DNA of 36,769 nucleotides. Source: a virus. Where the stretch lies: the IMG/VR virus record IMGVR_UViG_3300035661_000176, positions 1 to 36,769 of that record. One strand, 5' to 3'. Numbering within the stretch: the first letter of the stretch is position 1; each line of letters begins with the position of its first letter. Both the position numbers and the translations under genes were made by a program. The notes under the pieces were generated by a model. The model was not told the origin of the DNA. It searched no databases and saw only the letters and a list, made by a program, of their open reading frames with translations. Shown here piece by piece: positions 23,519 to 30,569 of this stretch.

Positions 23519-23680
23519 CGTGTCTGCAAGATACCCGCAAACTCCAGGGCAACTTCGCAAAGAACACGATGGGGATTCCTCAGCGCGCCGCTCTGCCGCG
23601 CCGAGCGCTAGTGCCCTGACCTGCATCGTTACCAAACTTTCCTTGCGAGTCTTGTGCTTGTCGGTACTTTGCGGCACAGT
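23519..23680. promoter_or_regulatory. repressor/Cro divergent control region with four TTTGCG-type sites
   Basis: The 162 bases between the two regulator genes carry TTTGCGG and TTTGCGA on the minus strand (23535-23541, 23555-23561). CTTGCGA and TTTGCGG lie on the plus strand (23642-23648, 23668-23674). They are nearly symmetric about 23602-23604 and point outward, adjacent to -10-like TATCTT (minus strand, 23528-23533) and TACTTT (plus strand, 23665-23670). Operator function is inferred. A CCTGACCTGCA copy of the attP-type motif lies at 23614-23624. Confidence 0.55.
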
Positions 23681-23986
23681 ATGGGTATGCCAGCAACGAG
23701 CCGCCGAACCACCAAGGGCGGAACCCTCACCCCTCCCCTCGTCGGGCTCGGGCACCTGCGCGTGGCCCACGGATACACGCTGGACGAGGTCGCTGATGGT
23801 GTCGCCGCCATCACGGGCAAGTCGCGGCCGAACCCCGGAACCATCTCCGGTGTCGAGCTCGGCCACCGCAAGCCGTCCGAGGACCTCCTGGCAGCGCTCA
23901 TCGAGTTCTACGAGCTCGACAGCAAGCCGCACGTTTACCCCCGCCCGCGGCTCATCCCCACCCCGTCGAAGTCGGTCGCGGCGTGA
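23681..23986 (+). CDS. Cro-like XRE-family HTH regulator
   Basis: This 101-residue protein is the first gene of the early operon, divergent from the repressor. The HTH spans about residues 20-80: LTPPLVGLGHLRVAHGYTLD, then NPGTISGVELGHRKPSEDLL and ALIEFYEL. This pattern is typical of XRE proteins. No ribosome-binding site precedes ATG 23681 (or the alternative ATG 23687). With TACTTT 10 bases upstream of 23681, translation from a leaderless mRNA is likely. It probably represses the repressor promoter. The stop overlaps the next start (GTGA). Confidence 0.78.
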   Translation: MGMPATSRRTTKGGTLTPPLVGLGHLRVAHGYTLDEVADGVAAITGKSRPNPGTISGVELGHRKPSEDLLAALIEFYELDSKPHVYPRPRLIPTPSKSVAA

Positions 23987-24213
23987 GCGAGCCCGCCACC
24001 TTCGACGCCGCCGAGTTCGCGCGGCGCCTCGATGACGGCCACACCGCCGCATGGGTCAGCACCCAGGCCACGGCCGGCGTCATCCCCAGCCGGAAGGTCG
24101 GGAAGTACCGCCGCTACACGGCCGCCGATCTGGACGCCTACCTCGAGTCCGTCCGCGAGGGCGGCGATGCACCGCGCCTCTCGCGGCTCACGCGGAAGCG
24201 GAAGTCGGCATGA
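23983..24213 (+). CDS. MerR-like small DNA-binding protein, candidate excisionase
   Basis: This 76-residue protein has a winged-helix/excisionase layout. The N-terminal helix is DAAEFARRLDDGHTAAWVST, followed by GVIPSRKVGKYRRYTAADLD, in which the R-K-x-G-x-x-R-R-Y wing and the terminal ADLDAYLE helix are typical. The C-terminus is basic. Excisionases direct integrase toward excision. Being the second gene after the Cro-like gene and carrying this fold makes it the best candidate, although a general regulator is possible. Confidence 0.7.
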   Translation: MSEPATFDAAEFARRLDDGHTAAWVSTQATAGVIPSRKVGKYRRYTAADLDAYLESVREGGDAPRLSRLTRKRKSA

Positions 24214-24269
24214 AGACCTTCACCGGCGTCCGTCGCCAGCCGCGCCCGCGTCCCCCGCGGACCACCTGA
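24210..24269 (+). CDS. possible 19-residue Arg/Pro-rich peptide
   Basis: A short frame of 19 codons starts at an ATGA overlap with the preceding gene and encodes MKTFTGVRRQPRPRPPRTT. Coupling to the upstream stop is the only support. It may be chance or a leader peptide ahead of the hairpin at 24272-24319. Confidence 0.3.
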   Translation: MKTFTGVRRQPRPRPPRTT

Positions 24270-24271
24270 CC

Positions 24272-24319
24272 CGCCGGGCTGCGGCAGTCCACCCGGACCC
24301 CCACCGTCGCAGCCCGGCG
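24272..24319 (+). promoter_or_regulatory. 12-bp hairpin in the early-operon gap
   Basis: A perfect 12-bp stem (24272-24283 with 24308-24319) encloses a 24-base loop in the 130-base gap before the 24400 gene. No T-run follows. It could attenuate early transcription between the regulators and the recombination genes, or be a processing site. Confidence 0.6.
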
Positions 24320-24399
24320 CAAGCCCCGAAACGCCCGAGAGGCCCGGACCTCCCGCCAGGAAGACACCGGACCTCACGAACAGAACCGAGGTTACCGCA

Positions 24400-24804
24400 A
24401 TGACCTACCTCTCGGCCTCACTCGACATCGACGCCAACACCGTGGCGAACGCACTGACCAGCCATCTCGGGCAGGTCGAGATCCGCAATGGCGGCGAGTA
24501 CGGCACTCACGTCCTCACCATCGTCAGCACGAACCCCGATGCGTTCGAGGCGCTCGCCGCGAACCTCCTGACCGCCGCGAACCTGCTGCGCGCCACGGCT
24601 TCCGCCGGGGCCGGGGAAACCGACGCCGGACTCGTTAGACGCGAGCCCGAGTCGGAGGCCCCGGCGGTCGACGCTCCGGTCATGCCCACGGACTGCACCT
24701 GCAACATCGACGAGGCCCGCCAGATCTTTCACCCCGACGACGACTGCCCCGTTCACACCCTCGACGACGACCCGGTCTTCCTCGACGCCCGGCACGGTGA
24801 GTGA
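24400..24804 (+). CDS. early protein, unknown, acidic with Cys/His tail
   Basis: This 134-residue protein is preceded by GAGGTT. Residues 1-65 have a beta-alpha pattern (VEIRNGGEYGTHVLTIVSTN, then FEALAANLLTAANLL). The C-terminus contains CTCNIDEARQIFHPDDDCPV, where three cysteines and histidines might bind zinc. It begins the recombination block. No family is recognised. The stop overlaps the next start by one base. Confidence 0.65.
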   Translation: MTYLSASLDIDANTVANALTSHLGQVEIRNGGEYGTHVLTIVSTNPDAFEALAANLLTAANLLRATASAGAGETDAGLVRREPESEAPAVDAPVMPTDCTCNIDEARQIFHPDDDCPVHTLDDDPVFLDARHGE

Positions 24805-25025
24805 TGACCACCTTCCCGCCGCAGCACCCCGAGGTCGCACGCACCGCCGCCGCCGTCGAGGCGTTCTACACCCGGCCTCGCCCCATCGAGGTCGCGTTCT
24901 CCCGCGACGTCGACCCCGCGATGCTCGGCCGTCGCATCCTCGAGCTCGCCTGGACCGGTCGCGCGGTCATCGACCTGACGCTGTGTTCCGACGCCGACGA
25001 CGTGCTGCGACTGGTGACGCGATGA
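24804..25025 (+). CDS. small early protein, unknown
   Basis: This 73-residue protein is coupled to the upstream gene (TGATG); GTG 24801 is an equally coupled alternative start. It contains PIEVAFSRDVDPAMLGRRIL and ends VIDLTLCSDADDVLRLVTR, a mixed alpha-beta pattern. The stop overlaps the exonuclease start (ATGA). No function can be given. Confidence 0.6.
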   Translation: MTTFPPQHPEVARTAAAVEAFYTRPRPIEVAFSRDVDPAMLGRRILELAWTGRAVIDLTLCSDADDVLRLVTR

Positions 25026-25786
25026 GCCTCAAGTTCAGCCCCGGGAACCACCAGTACCGACTCGACGGCAAGCCGGTCCAGGGCGTCACGACGCTGCTCT
25101 CCGGCGGCATCCCGAAGCCTGCCCTCGTCTACTGGTCGGCCAAGCAGGTCGCCGAGTATGTCGCCGACAACCCCGAGCACGTCGAGCAGCTGCGCGCCAT
25201 GGGCCGTAACCCGATGGTCGCCGCGCTCAAGTCGGTCCCGTGGGAGTCCCGCGATACCGCCGCTGTCCGTGGCACCGACGTCCACGCGCTCGCCGAGGAA
25301 CTCGTCCACGGCCGCGAGGTCCAGGTTCCCGAGCACCTCGCCGAGTACGTCGAGGGGTACGTCCGCTTCCTCGACGAATGGAAGTCAATCCCGCTCCTCA
25401 CCGAGCACTCGTGCGCGTCCCGCGAGTGGGGTTACGCCGGGCGCTTCGACTTCATCGGTTCCCTCGGCGGTCCCTACGGCGATGCGACCGTCCTCGCCGA
25501 CTGGAAGACGTCCAAGGGCGTCTACGGCGAGACCGCGTTGCAGACCGCGGCCTACGCGCGCGCCGAGTTCTACGTCACCGACGACGACCCCGACACCGAG
25601 CACCCGATGCCGATTGTCGAGCGCATCGCCGTCGTCCACATCACTCCCGGTGAGACCCGCGTGCATGACCTCGGGGACATCGACAAGGCGTTCGGCGTGT
25701 TCCGCCACGTCCAGTACGTCGCCAAACAGAAGTCCTACCTCGAGGGCGTCGTCTCCGAGGCCCTGACGTTGGAGGAGTCCGCATGA
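25022..25786 (+). CDS. Cas4/RecB-like PD-(D/E)XK exonuclease
   Basis: This 254-residue nuclease is paired with the downstream RecT-like gene, forming a phage recombination module. Motifs are visible: GTDVHALAEEL with His88, GRFDFIG with Asp143, LADWKTSKG with Asp160 and Lys162, and the QTAAYAR motif with Gln174 and Tyr178. These are the PD-(D/E)XK hallmarks of the Cas4/AddB-type exonuclease family, which resects DNA ends to make single strands. No Cys cluster for an iron-sulphur centre is seen. ATG 25022 overlaps the upstream stop. Confidence 0.9.
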   Translation: MSLKFSPGNHQYRLDGKPVQGVTTLLSGGIPKPALVYWSAKQVAEYVADNPEHVEQLRAMGRNPMVAALKSVPWESRDTAAVRGTDVHALAEELVHGREVQVPEHLAEYVEGYVRFLDEWKSIPLLTEHSCASREWGYAGRFDFIGSLGGPYGDATVLADWKTSKGVYGETALQTAAYARAEFYVTDDDPDTEHPMPIVERIAVVHITPGETRVHDLGDIDKAFGVFRHVQYVAKQKSYLEGVVSEALTLEESA

Positions 25787-26763
25787 CCGTTCAGATGTAC
25801 GAGACGAGCGCGGACGGACGCCACCTCGTCCAGGTGCCGCAGCCCGAGTTCACCGCCAGCGACCCGACCGGCGGGCGCCTCGTCGCCTGGGCGTCGGGCC
25901 TGTCCGCAGCGCACGCCCTCGGGACCGCGCTCTGCTCCACCGCGTTCGTCCCCACCCACTTCAAGAACAAGCCCGAGGAGTGTGCCGCCGCGATCCTCTA
26001 CGGCGACGAGGTCGGCCTCACGCCGATGCAGTCGCTCGCGTCCATCTTCGTCATCAGTGGGAAGCCCGCGCTCTACGCCCGCGCTATGGTCGCCGTCGTC
26101 CTCGCCGCCGGCCACGAGGTCTGGACCGTGAGCACCTCGGACAAGAGCGTCACGGTCTGCGGGAAGCGTCGCGGATCGGCACGCACCGAGGAGTCGACCT
26201 GGACCTACGACCGGGCGCGCAAGGCGGGCTACACGAGCAACAAGAAGTACGAGTCCGACCCGCAGTCGATGCTCTACGCCCGCGCCGCCTCTGACATCTG
26301 CCGCCGCATCGCACCGGACGCGCTCGCGGGTCTGGCGTACTCCGCCGAGGAGCTCGAGCTCGACGAGGCCGCGCCCACCGTGACCGTCACCCGCGCACCG
26401 CGCGCCACCACCACGGCGAAGCGCGCTGCCGCATCGGAGCCGGTCGAGCCCTCGTTCGACGACTCCCCACAGACAGACGACGGGGCCGGGGAAACGACCG
26501 GCTCGACTGACGCCCATGAAGCCGCAGCGCAGCCGGCCGAGGCCCCGTCGTCTGACCTCATCGCCCGCTCGCAGATGACGAAGGTCGCCGCGCAGATGGG
26601 TGACCTGGGCATCACGAAGCGCCAGGACGCCCTCGACTACGTGAGCGCGGTCGTGGGCCGCGTCGTGGAGTCGCGGAACGAGCTGACCCGCGACGAGGCG
26701 CACGCGCTCATCGAGCACATGGGCCGCGAGCTCGGCGAGGTCACGGACGGAGAGGAGTCATGA
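25783..26763 (+). CDS. recT: RecT-family single-strand annealing protein
   Basis: This 326-residue recombinase anneals single strands exposed by the upstream exonuclease. Family features are ALGTALCSTAFVPTHFKNKP, then AAILYGDEVGLTPMQSLASI and IFVISGKPALYARAMVAVV, and the later DPQSMLYARAASDICRRIAP. Residues about 205-260 are an acidic, low-complexity linker. The C-terminal helical segment (about 265-320: DLIARSQMTKVAAQMGDLG and onward) may bind a partner. ATGA overlaps at both ends indicate tight coupling. Confidence 0.88.
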   Translation: MTVQMYETSADGRHLVQVPQPEFTASDPTGGRLVAWASGLSAAHALGTALCSTAFVPTHFKNKPEECAAAILYGDEVGLTPMQSLASIFVISGKPALYARAMVAVVLAAGHEVWTVSTSDKSVTVCGKRRGSARTEESTWTYDRARKAGYTSNKKYESDPQSMLYARAASDICRRIAPDALAGLAYSAEELELDEAAPTVTVTRAPRATTTAKRAAASEPVEPSFDDSPQTDDGAGETTGSTDAHEAAAQPAEAPSSDLIARSQMTKVAAQMGDLGITKRQDALDYVSAVVGRVVESRNELTRDEAHALIEHMGRELGEVTDGEES

Positions 26764-27002
26764 GAGACGCCACCCCCGCAGCGATCTTCGTCGCCCTCAT
26801 CGGAGGCGGCGCCCTCATCGCCATCGGCGCGTCCCTCGGCTGGTGGCTCGTCGAGACCGCTACGCCCCGCCTCATTGCCTGGGTGTCGTCGTGGTTCGCC
26901 CGCACCGAGGTCGACGGCACCGAGCGCACCGACGCCGGTGGGCGCGTCAACGTTTCGATGCGGCTCGCGCCGTTCACCCACGACGTCGAGGAGGGGTCAT
27001 GA
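26760..27002 (+). CDS. small membrane protein, unknown
   Basis: This 80-residue protein has one clear N-terminal membrane helix (about 7-30: AAIFVALIGGGALIAIGASL) and a second amphipathic segment (LIAWVSSWFA). A polar C-terminus follows (RTDAGGRVNVSMRLAPF). It is overlapped at both ends by ATGA junctions inside the early operon. Candidate roles include superinfection exclusion, but nothing demonstrates it. Confidence 0.65.
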   Translation: MRDATPAAIFVALIGGGALIAIGASLGWWLVETATPRLIAWVSSWFARTEVDGTERTDAGGRVNVSMRLAPFTHDVEEGS

Positions 27003-27349
27003 GCGAGCCCGTCATCGGCGAGCGGCGCCGAGCGTTCTACGGATCGGGCGGCAAGGACCAGACCCGCATCGAGGGCAAGGTCATCGCCTGGACCGACCAG
27101 CCGTCGGTCCTCGTCGAGGACGACCTCGGCAGCCGCGAGTGGTGGAACGTCAGCCTGACCGAGGCGGTTCCGGTGTCGTTGCGGAAGTCGCTCGCTGAGG
27201 CTCTGGCCTACGACTTCGAAGCGACCGACCGCGTGCTGGCCATCATCCGCGAGGAGTTTGCGGGCGCATGGACGCTGACGAACGGCGGCTACAGCGTCGA
27301 CACGGACGTCCTCGCCAAGTTCTCCGCTCGACTCTGGCGCGAGGCGTGA
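26999..27349 (+). CDS. early protein, unknown
   Basis: This 116-residue soluble protein opens EPVIGERRRAFYGSG and continues RIEGKVIAWTDQPSVLVEDD, a small beta-barrel-like start. The helical C-terminal half contains YDFEATDRVLAIIREEFAGA. It is coupled to its neighbours by overlaps at both ends. No family is recognised. Confidence 0.6.
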   Translation: MSEPVIGERRRAFYGSGGKDQTRIEGKVIAWTDQPSVLVEDDLGSREWWNVSLTEAVPVSLRKSLAEALAYDFEATDRVLAIIREEFAGAWTLTNGGYSVDTDVLAKFSARLWREA

Positions 27350-27450
27350 GGGGCCCCGAGCCCGCCCCGTGGACGCTGACGTGGCGCGGCATCGCTGTCG
27401 CGTTCGTCCTCCTGGTCGCCGTGCTCGCGTTCGCGCCGTGGGGGTCGTGA
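27346..27450 (+). CDS. tiny membrane protein
   Basis: This 34-residue protein starts at GTG 27346, overlapping the upstream stop (GTGA). It is essentially one membrane helix (GIAVAFVLLVAVLAFAPW) after a short proline-containing head. A longer in-frame reading from 27268 would overlap the previous gene by 80 bases and is less likely. Function unknown. Confidence 0.5.
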   Translation: MRGPEPAPWTLTWRGIAVAFVLLVAVLAFAPWGS

Positions 27451-27566
27451 TGCAGACCGTCGCTCTCGCTGCCCGGATCGTGCGGCTCATCGTCCTTGGC
27501 ATGTGGGACCTCGCCGTCATCAACGTCGAGCGCTTCCTCACCTGCGATGGCCGGTGGACGCTGTGA
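27450..27566 (+). CDS. tiny amphipathic or membrane protein
   Basis: This 38-residue protein starts at ATG 27450, sharing a base with the upstream stop (TGATG), and overlaps the next gene. It begins MQTVALAARIVRLIVLGMWD, an amphipathic or membrane helix, and carries one cysteine near its end. It may work with the preceding tiny membrane protein. Function unknown. Confidence 0.5.
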   Translation: MQTVALAARIVRLIVLGMWDLAVINVERFLTCDGRWTL

Positions 27567-27781
27567 CCGACTCCGCGTTCGACCGCCTCAGCGCGCCCGC
27601 CGGCTACGGCGCCGTGACCCCCGACCGCCTCGGCCAGCTGCTCGCGGAGAACGTCGCCCTGCGCCGCGAGCTCGCGGAGGTCCGCGCGCACCTGGCCGTG
27701 ATCGAGGAGCAGCGACTCGACCTGATCCGGCTCGCGGAGATTGCGGACCGCCCCCACTTCGCCTGCTCGAACGGAGCCTGA
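27563..27781 (+). CDS. small coiled-coil protein
   Basis: This 72-residue protein starts at GTG 27563. Residues about 25-60 form a heptad helix (LGQLLAENVALRRELAEVRA and onward). The C-terminus carries a single cysteine. It may be an oligomerisation partner of an early protein. No family is recognised. Confidence 0.6.
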   Translation: MTDSAFDRLSAPAGYGAVTPDRLGQLLAENVALRRELAEVRAHLAVIEEQRLDLIRLAEIADRPHFACSNGA

Positions 27782-27782
27782 C

Positions 27783-28757
27783 ATGGCTGGCATCAAGTCG
27801 TCCGGGTTCGAGGTCGAGATGATGATCCGCGAGGGAGCGACCCTCATGGAGATCGAGGTCGCGACGAACTGGCCGGCCGATGGGATCAAGGCCCTCGCGG
27901 TCGAGGTCGGGCATGGCGTGAACGCGGCGTCGGGTCGGTTCCAGAAGGTCGCCAAGGCGAAGCCGACCCCGATCGGGATCGTCCGTAACACCCTCGTGGC
28001 CGAGGCTGTCGCGTCGGTGGCGCTCGACGGTGAGACCCAGGCACTCGACACCGAGTGCGACGTGACCGACCACATCACCGGCCGCCTCTGTGCCCGCCCT
28101 ACGGGGCATGACGGCAACCACCAGGACCGGTCGGGTAACCGGGCCTGGTCACAGACGGACACCGGGGCGGCGAGTGCGAGCCGCGTCAACGGTGAGGGCC
28201 ACAGCACCCTCGACGCCCCCGCCCCGGTGTCTGAGATCACCGACGACGAGCCGGTGCGGGAGCTGACTCCGCCCGCACCGGTACCCCCGTCGCCGTCGGT
28301 GTCGACTGTGGTGGAGGTCGGGGCCCAGACCTCTCCTCCGGCCTCCACCACGGTCACCGACCCCAACGCGCCCATCACCGCGGGCCTCGCCCACGTCGAT
28401 GACCAGATTGGGGATCTCGCGCTCCAGGCGAAGGTCGCCCTCGACCGCCTCGCCGCCGCACTCGTCGACTACGAGCAGCGGGCGGACGCTCTCGCCGAGG
28501 TCCACCGCCTCGAAGCCGAACGCGTCCAGATTGACGACGCCCTCGTGGCGGCGCGTCGCGCGGCTGGCCTCGACGTCCCGCCGGTCGTGCCGGAGCCGGT
28601 GATGATCCCGGCCCCGACGAAGCGGAAGCCGGTCGGGGTGTCGTTCACGGAGATGCGTGAGTGGGCTCAGGCTGTGGGCCGTGATTGGGGGCGGGGTCGT
28701 CCGACGAACGCACTGATCGCGGAGTACCGGGCTGCGACTCAGGCGGTGCCAGCATGA
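27783..28757 (+). CDS. DNA-binding protein with Lsr2-like C-terminal domain
   Basis: This 324-residue protein begins with a helical domain (FEVEMMIREGATLMEIEVAT). A Cys/His motif follows at about residues 94-113 (C then C with GHDGNH), which could hold zinc. A long Pro/Thr-rich linker (about 135-200) comes next, then a coiled-coil (about 205-260: KVALDRLAAALVDYEQRADA and onward). The last 40 residues, FTEMREWAQAVGRDWGRGRP with NALIAEYRAA, match the Lsr2 C-terminal DNA-binding motif, including the Arg-Gly-Arg signature. It could silence or counter host xenogeneic silencing. The start is ATG 27783. Confidence 0.65.
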   Translation: MAGIKSSGFEVEMMIREGATLMEIEVATNWPADGIKALAVEVGHGVNAASGRFQKVAKAKPTPIGIVRNTLVAEAVASVALDGETQALDTECDVTDHITGRLCARPTGHDGNHQDRSGNRAWSQTDTGAASASRVNGEGHSTLDAPAPVSEITDDEPVRELTPPAPVPPSPSVSTVVEVGAQTSPPASTTVTDPNAPITAGLAHVDDQIGDLALQAKVALDRLAAALVDYEQRADALAEVHRLEAERVQIDDALVAARRAAGLDVPPVVPEPVMIPAPTKRKPVGVSFTEMREWAQAVGRDWGRGRPTNALIAEYRAATQAVPA

Positions 28758-29062
28758 CCGCCACCCAACTCGCGCTCACCCTCGACGGCCGTGACCGCAC
28801 CGACCCCGACGCCGAAGCCCGCGAGACGGTCCGGTGGGAGATCACGCAGGCCGCGACCGTCGCGGGTGGGGTCGTGTCCCCGAACGCTGTCCGGGTCCGC
28901 CTCGCGGGGTCGAACGTGCCCTCCCACATCGTGGGCCAGGTCTACGCCGCCCTCCGCCGTGAGGGTCGCCTCGTGCCCTACGCGACCGAGCGCAGCGATG
29001 ACAAGCGCGGCGGCAACGGTGGCCGCCTGATCGAGACGTACCGGTGGGTGAGTGTCCCGTGA
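28754..29062 (+). CDS. putative winged-helix DNA-binding protein
   Basis: This 102-residue protein starts at ATG 28754, overlapping the upstream stop. Residues about 25-85 have a winged-helix layout: RWEITQAATVAGGVVSPNAV, then VPSHIVGQVYAALRREGRLV and a basic wing (DDKRGGNGGR). The position in the replication/regulation block agrees with a DNA-binding role. The assignment is from pattern only. Confidence 0.55.
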   Translation: MTATQLALTLDGRDRTDPDAEARETVRWEITQAATVAGGVVSPNAVRVRLAGSNVPSHIVGQVYAALRREGRLVPYATERSDDKRGGNGGRLIETYRWVSVP

Positions 29063-29427
29063 CCACCACGACGATGCACCGCACCCAGCGTGGGCTCGAC
29101 GACGACCTCGAGCGCATCGCCCGCGGCCCTTGTGGCGGGTGGCACTGGAACGACTCCCGTGACCGCCGGCACTACTGCCCCGCGTGCGTGGCCCTGGCCA
29201 ACCCGATCCGCCCTGAAGCGCCGCTGGTGCGCCCGGTCCGCCCGCTCCCGGTCGTCGACGACGGTGTGGTCGACGAGATCGTCGTCGACCGCCTGGTCCA
29301 CGACCCCGCGCAGTGGCACAACCTCAACGCCACCCCAGGGGAACGGGTCGCAGCTGCTCGCATCCTCGGTGCCGGCTCGTGGCAGGCCCTCGGCCTCAAC
29401 GGCCGCGAGTTCCGGGCGGTGTCGTGA
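29059..29427 (+). CDS. small Cys/His protein with HTH-like C-terminus
   Basis: This is a 122-residue protein starting at GTG 29059. Residues about 24-47 hold a possible zinc site (GPCGGWHWNDSRDRRHYCPA followed by Cys). Residues about 67-118 resemble a small HTH found in actinophage regulators (VVDEIVVDRLVHDP, then TPGERVAAARILGAGS). The overlap junctions place it in the early operon. Exact role unknown. Confidence 0.55.
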   Translation: MTTTTMHRTQRGLDDDLERIARGPCGGWHWNDSRDRRHYCPACVALANPIRPEAPLVRPVRPLPVVDDGVVDEIVVDRLVHDPAQWHNLNATPGERVAAARILGAGSWQALGLNGREFRAVS

Positions 29428-29624
29428 GCATCGCCGCGCAGTACCCGGGCGAGTGCCCGGTGTGCGAGGGACCGATCGAGGTCGGCGAGATCATCGTCAG
29501 CCTCGGCGAGAGCGTGTGGACGCACCTCGAGTGCCCCGATGCTCCAGCACCGCGGGTGACCGCGACGTGCCCGCGGTGCTGGCAGGCCCTGTCCGTGGCC
29601 GGTGCCTGCGGGTGCATCGCATGA
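29424..29624 (+). CDS. small double zinc-finger protein
   Basis: This 66-residue protein starts at GTG 29424. It contains CPVCEGPIEVGEIIVSL and WTHLECP, giving a Cys4- or Cys3His-type zinc ribbon, and then CPRCWQAL and CGC, a second cysteine group. The first part resembles PARP-type or 'CxxC-IxxGE' fingers. Such fingers usually bind nucleic acid or proteins. No function is known. Confidence 0.65.
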   Translation: MSIAAQYPGECPVCEGPIEVGEIIVSLGESVWTHLECPDAPAPRVTATCPRCWQALSVAGACGCIA

Positions 29625-29803
29625 CGCCACCACTGTCGCCCGCGCAGCGGATGCAGGGCTCGACGAAGCCCCGTGAACGCAACCAATGGCAGTGCCATCT
29701 CTGCGAGGCGCGCGGCTACGGCCAGAACGCCGACGCAGCCCGTGCCGCCGGTGAGCGGCACTTCCTCGACACCCACGACGACACCTCGGAGACGACGTCA
29801 TGA
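29621..29803 (+). CDS. small C2H2-like zinc-finger protein
   Basis: This 60-residue protein starts at ATG 29621. CHLCEARGYGQNADAARAAG followed by ERHFLDTH gives C-x2-C and H-x4-H spacing, like a C2H2 finger with a long middle. The N-terminus is basic. It is coupled to the sliding-clamp-like gene downstream by an ATGA overlap. Confidence 0.65.
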   Translation: MTPPLSPAQRMQGSTKPRERNQWQCHLCEARGYGQNADAARAAGERHFLDTHDDTSETTS

Positions 29804-30480
29804 CTCAGCACATCCTCAAGGCCAAAGACCTCGCCTGGGTCCTCAGCGCGACCCTGCCCCACATCGAGACGACCGGCGTCCTACCGGCGCTCCACGGCGT
29901 CCTCATCGAGACGTCGCCGCGCACGTTCGAGGTCACCGCGACTGACCGCTACACGTTGGCTCACGGTGTGCTCAACGCCGAGACCGGTGACTCCGGCGGC
30001 TCCGTCGAGTGCCTCCTGCCCGCTCAGTACGTCAAGCAGCTCCTCGCGCTTGCTCGTGGGACCCAGGGGACGATCACCCTCGACGTCGATGACTTCGGTG
30101 TGACCGTTCGACCGATGACCTTCTCGACGATGGTCGACGGCGCGACCTACATCTTCCCGAGCCTCCGCGAGGGCATCTTCCCGAAGTGGCGCAAGATCGT
30201 GAACGACAACGTGCGCGCCGCGAGCCAGCTCGACGCGGAGAACACCAACGCGGTCGGGGTCAATGCGAACTTCATGGCCCGATGGAAGTACGGCAGCGTG
30301 AGCCCGTCGCTGCCGCTCGTCATGACCGTTCGCAAGAACGCGGCGGCCGTCCTCTTCCGATCGGGTCGCCCCGACGAGGACCGCTACTTCGTCGGCCTCC
30401 AGATGCCCGCCACCCTGGCTGACTTCGACGTCAACGCCAGCCACTGGACCACCTGGGCCACCGAGGAGACAGCGGCATGA
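29800..30480 (+). CDS. DNA sliding-clamp-like protein (DnaN-like, two-domain size)
   Basis: This 226-residue protein has an N-terminal part matching the first DnaN domain: TTGVLPALHGVLIETSPRTF, then ATDRYTLAHGVL and CLLPAQYVKQLLALARGTQG. Near the end, AAAVLFRSGRPDEDRYFVGL and QMPATL recall the end of the last DnaN domain. Bacterial clamps have three domains and about 370 residues, so this one is clearly shorter and close in size to two-domain clamps such as T4 gp45. It may load host polymerase on phage DNA. No polymerase or loader is encoded here. Confidence 0.7.
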   Translation: MTQHILKAKDLAWVLSATLPHIETTGVLPALHGVLIETSPRTFEVTATDRYTLAHGVLNAETGDSGGSVECLLPAQYVKQLLALARGTQGTITLDVDDFGVTVRPMTFSTMVDGATYIFPSLREGIFPKWRKIVNDNVRAASQLDAENTNAVGVNANFMARWKYGSVSPSLPLVMTVRKNAAAVLFRSGRPDEDRYFVGLQMPATLADFDVNASHWTTWATEETAA

Positions 30481-30569
30481 CCACGACGTTCCTGCCCGAC
30501 GTGCCCGTCCACCAGATCCGCGTCCACGGCAACAACCCCCGCCGCAGCATCGGCGACACCACGCGATGA
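30477..30569 (+). pseudogene. ParB-like N-terminal remnant (30 residues)
   Basis: A short coupled frame encodes MTTTFLPDVPVHQIRVHGNN and then PRRSIGDTTR. The pattern V-x-x-I-x-x-x-x-NPR-x-x-x-G-D is the start of ParB/Srx-type domains, but the frame stops at TGA 30567-30569 after 30 codons. No continuation is seen in other frames because the XF1762-like gene starts at 30566. It is probably a deletion remnant still translated as a peptide. Confidence 0.5.

Noticed and set aside
26741-28378. 545-residue minus-strand frame
   Set aside because: It is antisense to several coupled plus-strand genes and shows Ser/Arg/Pro shadow composition without a domain.
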